A stretch of DNA of 64,000 nucleotides from an uncultured Oscillospiraceae bacterium (GTDB lineage: Bacteria > Bacillota > Clostridia > Oscillospirales > Oscillospiraceae), in the NCBI GenBank assembly GCA_947624385.1, contig CANQJZ010000001.1:1-64000 (forward strand). Reading direction: 5' to 3'. A program made the position numbers and the translations under genes. This document shows positions 49,035 to 58,116 of this stretch, piece by piece. Positions within the stretch are counted from its first letter, which is position 1. Each line of letters starts with the position of its first letter. The notes below the pieces were generated by a model, which saw nothing but the letters and a program-made list of their open reading frames with translations, did not search any database and had not been told where the DNA came from.

Positions 49035-49395
49035 CTCCGCTCAACCGGTTTATCTCGTCTCGCCAGGCCTGCCGCCGGGCGAGCACGTCCGCGTATTCCT
49101 CCCGCGTCGCCGCGCCCTCGGCCAGCTTGGCGGCTATGTAGTCCGTCTCGTCCAGTTTCGCCTTGAGCTGGGCTATCCTTGTGGCGGCCCGCTGCTTACT
49201 CTCCAGCGCTGCCAGCCGTTCCTCGTCCAGCACCAGCCTCTCCCCGTCCCACCGGTACGCCATCATGCGCACGCCGCGCATGTCCAGGCCGTCCAGGCTC
49301 TCCACATGGGGCAGTTCCTCCTGGCCCTCACCGGGCCCCGGCCCATACCGCAAACCCCGCAAATACCCGTCCTTGTCCACGTTCAGCCAGACCAT
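49015..49395 (-). CDS. Phage hypothetical protein
   Basis: 126-aa ORF overlapping downstream fibre gene. Confidence 0.6.
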   Translation of the reverse strand: MVWLNVDKDGYLRGLRYGPGPGEGQEELPHVESLDGLDMRGVRMMAYRWDGERLVLDEERLAALESKQRAATRIAQLKAKLDETDYIAAKLAEGAATREEYADVLARRQAWRDEINRLSGGDDNGG

Positions 49396-49410
49396 GTTAT
49401 TCCCTCCTTT

Positions 49411-50952
49411 TCACACTTCCGCCGCTATCCACCCGACCCGGCTCAAAACGCCATCGCCGCCCTGGACGGCCACGTCGAACCCGGTTTTCGTCACGTTGGA
49501 CACGTTCACGGCCGCCCCGTCCGCGCTGGCCGTCACCACCGGCGTTGTCTCAAATGCCGTGGGGAACATCACAGTCTGCGTCTCGTTGGCGCTCACGATC
49601 TCCACGCCGCTGGCCAGACTGGTCAGCTGGACCGGCTTCTCGTTCACATTTATCCCGTCTGGGCGAACGGCAAACGGTACGAACGTTTTAGGCGTGAATG
49701 AGATAAATCGCAAATTCCCATCAAATGCATCTATCTCCCAGTGTTGACCGGCCGGACCCCATATGGTGACGTTGCCGCCCTCGTCGTCAGTCCTTAGCTC
49801 CACGTTGCCGCCCACGTTCAGGCCGTTGCCGATCTTGGCCTGGTACTTATCCGCCAGCCGCATGCCTCCCTCTACAATTTCAGGGGAAGTCATGTGGGCA
49901 GTGTTTAAAATCGTCTCGCCTACGCTGTCGCGGAACGCAACTCCGTTCATGTCAAATTGTGCTACCGTGCTCCAAGGCGGTCCATCATTCGTATGAAAAA
50001 GAATGCCGTTGTAATCAATTATCCCGGTGTATGCGCCTTTATTTATAGTAATCGTTGCATCGCTAATGATAATTTCGCTGTCTAATTGAGAATACGTAGA
50101 ACGCGATATAAGATGTGCGTTCGTCATGTTCGCCCCGGTCATAGTCGCGCTCCCGTCGGCAGCCACCTTGAAATTGTCGCCTATCTGTATGGTACCGCCT
50201 GTGATACCGCCGTTGAAGGTCCCGTTCGTGGCCGTAATAGTCCCGTCGGCGGCCACCTTGAAATTGTCGCTGTCCAGCACGAACCGGTTGCCCGATATAT
50301 TGATCTCATTGGCGCTGGCGTTGAGCATGCTCACGATCTGGTTGTTCTCGCTCCGCCCCACCTTCAGGGACAGCTGCCCGCTGACGGTGCTCAGACCGTT
50401 CTCGGTGCTCTGGACCCTGCTTGTGATGCCCTCCAGATCGACCGTGATCTCCGACAGCTTCCCGTCCACGTCGCCTTCCACGCCGATCTTGATCTCGTCG
50501 GCCTTCTTGTCGATGTAGCTCCGGGACCGGGCGGCGGCCCGCTGGATCTGCCTCTGGGTAGGGTCCGTGAACCCGAACTCATGGTCCGTGTCGCCGCCCG
50601 TGGGCGCGGACACGTCTGCCGCCAGGTCCCCCACGAACTGCACCCGCCGGCGCACGATGGGACCGTACATACCCCGCACCGTAACCCCGTCGCCCAGCTC
50701 CGCCCCGGACGGCAGCGCCGCCCCGGTGGTCTCGAAGCCCTCATAGCTCTTGCCCCGCAGCTTTTCCAGCAGCGCGTCCGCCATTGCCTGGGTGCCATAG
50801 GGACATTCCAGCTCCAGCACGTACCCCAGCTGGTCCCCGGCCTTGTATTCCGTCCCGTCGTCCACCACCAGGGCCACGCCGTCGATGCCCCGGGTCCGGC
50901 CGGTACTCTTGAATGTCGCGGCCTTATCGCCTATATAATGCTTTCCGTTCAT
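49411..50952 (-). CDS. Phage tail/baseplate protein (prophage tail endopeptidase-like)
   Basis: MNGKHYIGDKAATFKSTGRTRG...; position after two tail proteins; ATGA-type overlap with 50949 gene. Confidence 0.65.
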   Translation of the reverse strand: MNGKHYIGDKAATFKSTGRTRGIDGVALVVDDGTEYKAGDQLGYVLELECPYGTQAMADALLEKLRGKSYEGFETTGAALPSGAELGDGVTVRGMYGPIVRRRVQFVGDLAADVSAPTGGDTDHEFGFTDPTQRQIQRAAARSRSYIDKKADEIKIGVEGDVDGKLSEITVDLEGITSRVQSTENGLSTVSGQLSLKVGRSENNQIVSMLNASANEINISGNRFVLDSDNFKVAADGTITATNGTFNGGITGGTIQIGDNFKVAADGSATMTGANMTNAHLISRSTYSQLDSEIIISDATITINKGAYTGIIDYNGILFHTNDGPPWSTVAQFDMNGVAFRDSVGETILNTAHMTSPEIVEGGMRLADKYQAKIGNGLNVGGNVELRTDDEGGNVTIWGPAGQHWEIDAFDGNLRFISFTPKTFVPFAVRPDGINVNEKPVQLTSLASGVEIVSANETQTVMFPTAFETTPVVTASADGAAVNVSNVTKTGFDVAVQGGDGVLSRVGWIAAEV

Positions 50953-51569
50953 AACACGATCCTCACATCTCCGAACAGTATGGCGCCGCCGTCTTCCTCC
51001 ACGAGGAAATGGGTTTCCGGCGGCATGGACGCGAACAGCGGCTCCAGCAGCAGCTTGCCAGCCGCTGTCACTATCCAGTTGCCCCCATGCGCCGCCGCGA
51101 TGAACCCCAGCGCCTCCCGCATGGTATAGGCCCCCAGGGGCGGCGCGTCCACCGTGTACCCCGGCTCGAACACGCACCGCTGGTCCAGCTCTGTCCCCAT
51201 GTCTGCCGCGATGGCCCGTGCCGCCGCCTCCATGCTGGCCGGGAACGCCAAATCGTCCCCCGGCCGCCAGAGCGCCTCGGCCTTGCCCATCGCGTCATAG
51301 GCCACCACGTCCAGCCGGCCGTTCACGTCGCTGCGCTGGTCTATCCAGAACACGCCCAGCTGCTCCCATTCGCCGCCGTCCTCCCGGACGTATGCCCGTA
51401 TCTCGGCGTTGCGCGGCGGCGCCTCCCTGGGCCAGAAGGACAGCGTGAGCACCGCCCGGCAGGTGTTCCCCACCCCCAGCGCGGCAAAAAGCTCCTGCTC
51501 GATCTCCCCGCTCCGTATGGCGTCCATGCCGTACTCCACGCCCGCGACCTCGACCTTGTACTCTTTCAT
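50949..51569 (-). CDS. Phage tail protein
   Basis: MKEYKVEVAGVEYGMDAIRSGEIEQELF..., in tail operon. Confidence 0.6.
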   Translation of the reverse strand: MKEYKVEVAGVEYGMDAIRSGEIEQELFAALGVGNTCRAVLTLSFWPREAPPRNAEIRAYVREDGGEWEQLGVFWIDQRSDVNGRLDVVAYDAMGKAEALWRPGDDLAFPASMEAAARAIAADMGTELDQRCVFEPGYTVDAPPLGAYTMREALGFIAAAHGGNWIVTAAGKLLLEPLFASMPPETHFLVEEDGGAILFGDVRIVL

Positions 51570-51940
51570 ATGGGGTCCACTCCGATCATGTTGAAGCTGA
51601 GCTCGTCCACGGTCTCGTCCGCTTCATTGAGCCGCCCGATGGACAGGGACCCCTTGCCGACGTAGAATTTCCCATCCCGCCACTTGCCGTAGTGCAGGGA
51701 GAAGTAGTGCAGCGTGAAGGGCTTGCCGCTGTCCACGATCTGCAGCACCCTGGACGCCTCCGCCGCCGGGATATAGGAAACTTTATAAGCCAGCGACTCC
51801 ACCGTGAACATCGCCCCGGCGTAAAGCGTCCCGCTCATGGCCCGGGTCGTATCCTGGGTATATGTGGTCTCAAAGTCATACCCCAGCCCCTCGTCCGGCT
51901 GGGGCACGACCTCACCGTTCATCTTGATATAATCCTGCAT
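51566..51940 (-). CDS. Phage tail protein (DUF6711-like/distal tail position)
   Basis: MQDYIKMNGEVVPQPDEGLGYDFETTYTQDTTRAMSG..., directly downstream of tape measure. Confidence 0.55.
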   Translation of the reverse strand: MQDYIKMNGEVVPQPDEGLGYDFETTYTQDTTRAMSGTLYAGAMFTVESLAYKVSYIPAAEASRVLQIVDSGKPFTLHYFSLHYGKWRDGKFYVGKGSLSIGRLNEADETVDELSFNMIGVDPI

Positions 51941-51957
51941 ATGACCATCTCCTTATC

Positions 51958-52083
51958 GAAAGGCCCCCCTGTGCAAGGGGGGCAGTCATGCGTCAGCATG
52001 ACTGGGGGGTTGTCACCAAGACTGGTAACAACCCCTCCGAGCCGCCTGACGGCGGCCCACCTCCCCTTACACAGGGGAGGCAT
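51958..52083. repeat. Type A multi-hairpin MITE-like repeat, full copy inside prophage
   Basis: GGCCCCCCTGTGCAAGGGGGGCAGTCATGCgtcaGCATGACT..GTTGTcaccaagactggtaACAACCCCTCCGAGCCGCCtgacGGCGGCCCACCTCCCCTTACACAGGGGAGGC. Confidence 0.85.
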
Positions 52084-52084
52084 T

Positions 52085-54481
52085 TTACCCCCCGAACGGA
52101 TCCCTTCCCGTCGTCCTTTTCTCTATCCTCGCCTGGGTCTGCACGGCCCGGAACAGGTTCCGCCCGTCCACCTGGCCGTCCAGCGCCACGTTGACCACCA
52201 CCGGCGTATCCTGCCCGACTCCGCCGGCGCGCAGCGCGTCCCGCAGCTCCCGGACCGCCGCCTTCAGCTCCGCCGCCTCATCCGCGGCATACGCCGCCCT
52301 GGGCGGCAGCACCGTCCCGCTGGCCATCACCGGCATAGGCGTCTGCGCCGGCATGGCTGCCAGCATTTTTATGGCCGGCGGGATATTGGCCAGCTCCACG
52401 CTCATGGACCGGAACCAGCCGCCCACCTGGCTTGCCGCCGCGGCCACGGCCCGGTACACGCCCGCCGCCACGGAGGCCACGATCTGGCCGTTGTTCATCA
52501 CCGCCGTGTGCCCGCCGATCTGGCCCACCAGCTCCGGCATGCCATTTTCGTTGGCGATGAACAGCCGCCCGCTCCGGGGCGACCCGCCCCCGGCGTACCC
52601 CTCCACCGGCCGCCAGCCGCCAGCGGTGTAGATACCACCGGTGGCCTTGCGCCCGGCCCCGGAGATACCGGGCTTGTTGCTGCCAGAACTACTGCTACTT
52701 CCAAAGCCGAACCAGCTTCCGATCTTGGCGGCGAAGTCCAGCACCTTATTTTGGATGGCGTCAACGAACGACGTGATCTTTGCCTGGAAGTTCAGCAGGA
52801 CCTTGTTTCTGATGGCGTCGGTGAACGACGTGACCATGGCCTTGAAGCTCACGCCCCCGGCGCTCTTCTCGGCCCACCAGCTCTTCACATTGCTCCACCA
52901 GGTCCCGGCGGTGTTGCTGACGGCGGTAGTGAAATTCTTCACCGCTCCGACCTTATCGCTCCACCAGCTCTTCACATTGCTCCACCAGGTGGCAGCGTGA
53001 TTGGCCACGCCGGTGGTGAAATCTTTCACCGCGCCAACTTTGCCGCCCCACCAGTTCTGGACGTTGCCCCACCATGTGGCGGCGTGATTGGCAACATTGG
53101 TGGTGAAATCTTTCACCGCGCCGACTTTGCCGCCCCACCAGTTCTGCACGTTGCCCCACCACGTGGCGGCATGGTTGACCACGCCGGTGGTGAAGCTCTT
53201 CACTGCGCCAACCTTGCCGCCCCACCAGTTTTTGACGTTGCCCCACCAGGTAGCAGCGTCGTTTTTGACCTTGGTGGTGAACTCCTTCACCGCACCAACC
53301 TTGCCGTTCCACCAGGTCTGCACGTTGCTCCACCAGTTGGCCGCGTCATCTTTGACCTTTGCGACGAACTGCACTACCGCACGGCGGGCGTCCAGTGCCT
53401 TCTGCACCAGCGCGACGACCTTCTTTTTTACCCAGTCCGCCACGCTCATGCCCTCCGCGATACGCACGTTGGACAGCGCCACGCTGATACCGGCGCCCAC
53501 GGTGAACCCGATGGCCGCGCCCGCCGGCCCGCCGATGACGAACCCCAGCACGCCGCCCAGCATCCCGCCCAGGGCGGTCAGGACCAGCTTCACGACCTCG
53601 CTTTTGCTGAGCCTTCCGTCGCCGTTGAACAGCACCTGGCTGAACTTCACGCCCAGCAGCGCCCCCATGGTCAGCCCCACCAGGCCGCCCACCGGCCCGC
53701 CCAGGGTATAGCCAATGACGCCGCCCGCCGCGGCGCACAGGCCGGTCAAGATCTTCTCCGCGATCAGCTCCGGATTCAAATTCTCCCACTCAAACAGGAT
53801 GTCCCGCAGCCGCACGACGAAGTCCCAGGGCTCCCCGGCCTCGTCCTCCAACCCCAGATCCAGGTCCGGCGCGTCGCCAGCACCACCGCCGCCCCCACCG
53901 GAAGCGGTTTTTTCCTGCCAGATGTTCAGCTCGTCCAGCCCGGCCAGGTTCCGGGCCGCGTCCGCGGCCGCCTTGCCGGTGTTCTCCACGCTTTTTGTCA
54001 CGGCGTCCTGCCCCGCCGCGGCCTTTTTTGCCGCGCTGCCCGACCGTCCGCCGCCCAGGACCGAGAAGAATCGGGCCACATAGCTCGCGGCCCTCGCCGC
54101 CAGCGCGCACAGCTTTTCCAGCAGCGGCGCGGCCGCCGACGCTATGGGCGCGAACGCTGTGGCCAGCGCGCTCTTCACCGCGCCCAGCCCGGAGCGCAGA
54201 CCGTCCAGCGCGCCTCTGGCCCTGTCGTTTTCCGCCGTCACCGCGCGCAGTCCAGCCCCGGCCTGTTCGCAGCCCGCCAGCACCGCGCTCCCCACATGCT
54301 TTGCGCCCTCGCCGCAGGCGGCCATAGACCGGGTCCCCTCGTCCATCGCCCTTGTCATGCTCCGGCCAGTCCGCTCCGCCAGGTCCGCGGCTCTCCTGCA
54401 CCCGGCCTTGATATCGCCCACGCCGGCGCGCAGACCGCCGGTGTCCATCTCCACTTTTATCACGACGGAACCGTCCGCCAT
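52085..54481 (-). CDS. Phage tail tape measure protein with Trp-rich 29-aa tandem repeats
   Basis: 798 aa; hydrophobic central region; repeated VxxWWGGKVGAVKxFTTxVxNHAATWWGN. Confidence 0.88.
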   Translation of the reverse strand: MADGSVVIKVEMDTGGLRAGVGDIKAGCRRAADLAERTGRSMTRAMDEGTRSMAACGEGAKHVGSAVLAGCEQAGAGLRAVTAENDRARGALDGLRSGLGAVKSALATAFAPIASAAAPLLEKLCALAARAASYVARFFSVLGGGRSGSAAKKAAAGQDAVTKSVENTGKAAADAARNLAGLDELNIWQEKTASGGGGGGAGDAPDLDLGLEDEAGEPWDFVVRLRDILFEWENLNPELIAEKILTGLCAAAGGVIGYTLGGPVGGLVGLTMGALLGVKFSQVLFNGDGRLSKSEVVKLVLTALGGMLGGVLGFVIGGPAGAAIGFTVGAGISVALSNVRIAEGMSVADWVKKKVVALVQKALDARRAVVQFVAKVKDDAANWWSNVQTWWNGKVGAVKEFTTKVKNDAATWWGNVKNWWGGKVGAVKSFTTGVVNHAATWWGNVQNWWGGKVGAVKDFTTNVANHAATWWGNVQNWWGGKVGAVKDFTTGVANHAATWWSNVKSWWSDKVGAVKNFTTAVSNTAGTWWSNVKSWWAEKSAGGVSFKAMVTSFTDAIRNKVLLNFQAKITSFVDAIQNKVLDFAAKIGSWFGFGSSSSSGSNKPGISGAGRKATGGIYTAGGWRPVEGYAGGGSPRSGRLFIANENGMPELVGQIGGHTAVMNNGQIVASVAAGVYRAVAAAASQVGGWFRSMSVELANIPPAIKMLAAMPAQTPMPVMASGTVLPPRAAYAADEAAELKAAVRELRDALRAGGVGQDTPVVVNVALDGQVDGRNLFRAVQTQARIEKRTTGRDPFGG

Positions 54482-54487
54482 ATACCG

Positions 54488-55057
54488 TCACCCCATTCCG
54501 AATAATTTCCGCAGTTCGTCCTTTTGCTCCCGCTCCTGGGCGGTCAGCTTTCGCCGCAGGTCCACCAGGGCCTTGTTCTCCCGGACGAACTGCTGCTCCT
54601 GCTTGTCCAGCTTCTTGCCCCTGGCCCGCTTCTGCCGAATACTGACGATGCTGGAAAACAGGCACTCTCCTATCTCCATGTACGCCCCCAGAAACGTCCA
54701 CCAATGCAGATAGGGCAGCGCCCGCACCTCCTGCCCCAGCACCCGGTTCACCGCCGGTATGATCACCGGCCCGTCCTGCTCCCAATCCATGGTCCGTGGC
54801 ATGGGCCGCCGCTTATCATGTTCGCCGGGCCCGTCGATGAACGCCGCCAGTGCCTCCATCGCCTCCCGGTACTGCGCCACGGGAAGGCTCTCCCAGTCGC
54901 GGACCATCACCCGCAGGCACACCGCCGCCTGCTCGTCCGGCTCATAGTCCGGATCGTTGAACACGCCCAGCACATACAGCACCTTGCGGAAATCCGTTTC
55001 TATATCAAAGCCTGTGCCCCCGATCGTCAGGGACACAGGCAATTCCCACGCACTCAT
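54488..55057 (-). CDS. Bacteriophage Gp15-like protein
   Basis: MSAWELPVSLTIGGTGFDIETDFRKVLYVLGVFNDPDYEPDEQA; position between tail chaperone and tape measure. Confidence 0.75.
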   Translation of the reverse strand: MSAWELPVSLTIGGTGFDIETDFRKVLYVLGVFNDPDYEPDEQAAVCLRVMVRDWESLPVAQYREAMEALAAFIDGPGEHDKRRPMPRTMDWEQDGPVIIPAVNRVLGQEVRALPYLHWWTFLGAYMEIGECLFSSIVSIRQKRARGKKLDKQEQQFVRENKALVDLRRKLTAQEREQKDELRKLFGMG

Positions 55058-55491
55058 TTCTTCCCCGGCGCGGCGGCCACGGCCTTGTTGATCTTGGCCA
55101 GCTTCTTATCCAGCCGCTTCTTGGTCACGCTCTCGATGAGACCGCCGATGCCCTCCAAGGCCGCTTCAAAGAAGAAGTCGCCGTTTTTCGTGACGGTCAG
55201 CGGCCCGCACGCCCCGAACAGCCCATCGGACACCTTATAGCCCAGCAGGTAGTCGAACTGCCCCTCGATATCCGCCGCCAGGGCGTTCAGCGCTTCCAGC
55301 TTTTCCTCGTCGGTGGCGTTCTCCCGCTGGGCGATCTGGGTGTTAAAAAAATCGACCACGGCGCCGTACCGCTTCAATATGTTCGAGTCGGCGGGATTAA
55401 AATCGAACGAGCCAATGACCTTGCCCCGCTCGTCCTCCACCTCCACCGTGACCGCCCCGGTCTCGACTTTCATTTTCATAACTTCTGCCAT
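55054..55491 (-). CDS. Phage tail assembly chaperone-like protein
   Basis: 145 aa, ATGA-type overlap with Gp15-like gene; syntenic position. Confidence 0.55.
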   Translation of the reverse strand: MAEVMKMKVETGAVTVEVEDERGKVIGSFDFNPADSNILKRYGAVVDFFNTQIAQRENATDEEKLEALNALAADIEGQFDYLLGYKVSDGLFGACGPLTVTKNGDFFFEAALEGIGGLIESVTKKRLDKKLAKINKAVAAAPGKK

Positions 55492-55515
55492 ATTTAAATC
55501 TCCTTACATTTTTGT

Positions 55516-55620
55516 TGGGGTCCCCACGCGGCACGCTTGTCGCGTGGGGAAAGGAAGAAGAGCTTTGACCGATGAAGGAGCCTCGCTTGCGGGGCTCCGA
55601 CATCTTCAAAGCTCTTCTGA
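55516..55620. repeat. Type B palindromic repeat copy III, inside prophage
   Basis: TTGGGGTCCCCACGCGGCACGCTTGTCGCGTGGGGAAAGGAAGAAGAGCTTTGA..GGAGCC..GGCTCC..TCAAAGCTCTTCT. Confidence 0.75.
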
Positions 55621-55622
55621 CG

Positions 55623-56150
55623 TCAGCCCCCGACGCCCGGGATAGCCCCCTCGGTAAACGTCGGACTGCCGCTCTTGATGCTGGCGGCGGTCACATACCC
55701 CTTCTGGCTGGCCCCGTCCTCGCTGACGGTGAATGGGATATTGAACCCCTCGGTGCCGCCGCCGTAGCTCTGGGGCTTCACCATGACCTCCCGCAGCCAC
55801 GCCAGGTGGTTCTCCGCCGCCGTGTCCTCCACGATGACCTCCAGCAGCAGCGTCTTGCATCCGTCGCCCTTCACCCTATCCAGGGCGATGTCCCGCAGCT
55901 TGGGGTACAGCTTCTTGTCCGGGTCCGCGTAAAACGGATCCGCGTCCATGCTGGGGGCGTAGCCGTTATCCCGGGTCTTGGTCTGGCCCAGGATGTTCTT
56001 GATCTGCTCGGTGTCGGCGTTGAGCTCCACGCTCATCTCCTCGATGTCGTCGCCGATGATCTCGAACTCGGCCTTCTCCACGTCGGCCACCTTCGTGTTG
56101 AACTTGGTGTCCAGGTAGTGGGCCATCGCCTCGCGTTCCAGTTTTGCCAT
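55623..56150 (-). CDS. Phage major tail protein
   Basis: MAKLEREAMAHYLDTKFNTKVADVEKAEFEIIGDDIEEMSVELNADTE...; position. Confidence 0.7.
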   Translation of the reverse strand: MAKLEREAMAHYLDTKFNTKVADVEKAEFEIIGDDIEEMSVELNADTEQIKNILGQTKTRDNGYAPSMDADPFYADPDKKLYPKLRDIALDRVKGDGCKTLLLEVIVEDTAAENHLAWLREVMVKPQSYGGGTEGFNIPFTVSEDGASQKGYVTAASIKSGSPTFTEGAIPGVGG

Positions 56151-56170
56151 TGTAAATATTCCTCCTGATA

Positions 56171-56674
56171 TTATTTTTGATAGATGTTCTCATACCGGGC
56201 GGCCAGCGCCACCGCCCAGGTCTCCGTTTGATGCTCGTCCCGCTCATAGAGCCAGGCCGGCGCCTGTATGGAAAAATCCAAAAACCGCCTCTCGCCGGTG
56301 AGCGCCGGGTACCGCTCCAGCGCGTATGTCTGTCCTTCCACGGTCACGCTCTGGCCCTGTAACCACCGGCCCAGCATATCCAGCCGCTCTTTTGCGCCGG
56401 CGCGGCTTTCCTCGTTCATGCCGCCGCCGCGGATGAGCACCGCGAACGGGTAGCGGCACACCTGCCGGACCCGGCCCGTGACGGACCGATGCTCTTCCTC
56501 GATCACGGCCCCGTCGCCGGGGAACATCGCCATGCCGCCGCTGTCGCGCAGGGTGGCGAAGGCGATCTTCTCCCCCGGACCCAGGCCGGGGGACTGGTTG
56601 ACCAGCGCCCGCACGGCCTGGGTGAGCACATCGAAGCTCTCCGTGTCGAATCTGACTTCCTTTTTCTCGTCCAT
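56171..56674 (-). CDS. Phage minor capsid/tail terminator-like protein
   Basis: 167 aa; position between major tail protein and gp10-like gene. Confidence 0.6.
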   Translation of the reverse strand: MDEKKEVRFDTESFDVLTQAVRALVNQSPGLGPGEKIAFATLRDSGGMAMFPGDGAVIEEEHRSVTGRVRQVCRYPFAVLIRGGGMNEESRAGAKERLDMLGRWLQGQSVTVEGQTYALERYPALTGERRFLDFSIQAPAWLYERDEHQTETWAVALAARYENIYQK

Positions 56675-56678
56675 GTTT

Positions 56679-57164
56679 TCACCGCTTTCGCTCTTTGCCG
56701 TCCAGTATGGCCTGCATCCGGCCCAGCCACCGCTTCAGCCCTGCGGCCTTGGCCGCCTCGAACCAGGCGGGCCTTGCCGTCGGACTTGCGTAGTGCAGCG
56801 CCCTGCCGGACGCTGTGAGATGGGCGCCCTTTTGGAACCGCGGCCCCACCCCGGGGATATTTCGCGGTCCTTTTCCGGTTGCCGCATCCACCATCGCCCG
56901 ATTTCGATAAAGATACCGGGCCATTGGCCCCACCCCGGCGTAAATCTCACCGGTGCCGGTCATACTCTCGTTGGCCCCGCGGGTCCGTTCCCGGAAGGCC
57001 CCGGTCCGCACCGGCATGTATGGCAGCATATCCTCCGCCGCCATCTCGTGCAGCGCGTCGTAGGCCCTTTCCAGCCGGTCTGACAGCTCGGTCCCGTCGA
57101 AGGCCACCCGAACGGTGCCGTTTTCCGTTCCAAAGCTCTTGACCCTGAACCGCACAGCGCTCAC
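56679..57164 (-). CDS. Minor capsid/HK97 gp10-like protein
   Basis: LERAYDALHEMAAEDMLPYMPVRTGAFRERTRGAN. Confidence 0.7.
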   Translation of the reverse strand: MSAVRFRVKSFGTENGTVRVAFDGTELSDRLERAYDALHEMAAEDMLPYMPVRTGAFRERTRGANESMTGTGEIYAGVGPMARYLYRNRAMVDAATGKGPRNIPGVGPRFQKGAHLTASGRALHYASPTARPAWFEAAKAAGLKRWLGRMQAILDGKERKR

Positions 57165-57608
57165 CGCCCCACGATCTCAAAGTGGGGCAGCGCCCCGTAC
57201 CGGTGTACGCTCCGCACGGCCCAGACCCCGTCCCGCTCCCGGCACAGGTGCTCGTAAAAGCCCTCCGGCCACCGGTTGTCGGCCACGGGCTCGTCCTCCG
57301 GCCACGCACCGGGAACAAAGAAGTCGAAGTCCTCTCCTTGGGCGAACGTGACATACAGCTCCGGCTCGTCCGCCTTCTGCCACACCTTTGGCGGCAGCCA
57401 GATCTTGCCTTTCACGGTCAGCGCGCCATCCAGAGGCACATAGGGGATGAGGGCCACGGTCTCGCCGGTCTGCTTCCAGCCGTACCCGGCGGCGGCCTGT
57501 ACCCTCTCCACGCTCAGCTGCACCCCCTCGATCACGGTGGGGTACCACACGTCCCCCTCCTGCCCCTTCTTCCGGTTAAAAATCGTTATCGTGTCGTTAT
57601 AAATAAAA
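57161..57608 (-). CDS. Putative minor capsid/head closure protein (start uncertain)
   Basis: FIYNDTITIFNRKKGQEGDVWYPTVIEGVQLSVERVQAAAGYGW...; no ATG/GTG/TTG near the expected start. Confidence 0.6.
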
Positions 57609-57622
57609 TCACTTCCTTTTTC

Positions 57623-57672
57623 GCCTCCCCTGTGTAAGGGGAGGTGGCGCGCAGCGCCGGAGGGGTTGTCCC
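57623..57672. repeat. Type A repeat fragment (S5-S4-S3 half) inside prophage
   Basis: GCCTCCCCTGTGTAAGGGGAGGTGGCGCgcaGCGCCGGAGGGGTTGTC. Confidence 0.7.
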
Positions 57673-57678
57673 GCTCCC

Positions 57679-58116
57679 TCACGGCGCCACCGGGTACAAC
57701 CCCATATACAAGAGGTTGACCCCGTTGGCGTCCCGCACCCCGGCCAGATACCGCTCCACCGTTTCCCGGCAGCGCGCCTCTCTGTCCTGGGCCGATACCG
57801 CCGGCGCGGCGAAGCTGACGGACTCGCTTCCGGCGGTGACGGCTGTCACCACCCGGCCCGTCACGGTCCCGTCGTCGCGGCTGACGAGGCTCTCGGCCTG
57901 GTCCGCCTGCCACAGCAGATGCACCAGCGCGGCCTCGCACCGCTCCACGGCCTCTCTGTCCTGCTCGTTCACCGGCGGGGCCGCTTCCAGCTTCCGCAGC
58001 CCGTCCAGCCCGGTGGTGGCCCTGTCCATGACCCGGCGGGCCTCCCACCGGAGCCGGTCAAAGGCGCTCTCGTCCGGCCCGTCCGGATAGAGCGCCGCGT
58101 ACCGGGCGTAGTCCAT
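57679..58116 (-). CDS. Head-tail connector-like protein
   Basis: MDYARYAALYPDGPDESAFDRLRWEARRVMDRATTGLDGLRK...; immediately downstream of capsid gene. Confidence 0.65.
   Translation of the reverse strand: MDYARYAALYPDGPDESAFDRLRWEARRVMDRATTGLDGLRKLEAAPPVNEQDREAVERCEAALVHLLWQADQAESLVSRDDGTVTGRVVTAVTAGSESVSFAAPAVSAQDREARCRETVERYLAGVRDANGVNLLYMGLYPVAP

Noticed and set aside
52880-53345. Possible CRISPR array (regularly repeated sequence)
   Set aside because: The 87-bp units are coding tandem repeats in the tape measure protein without unique spacers.
51692-54505. 937-aa plus-strand ORF opposite the tape measure gene
   Set aside because: Longer than the tape measure but low-complexity His/Pro/Arg-rich, runs through a repeat, and opposes the phage operon; tape measure on minus strand has coherent protein features.
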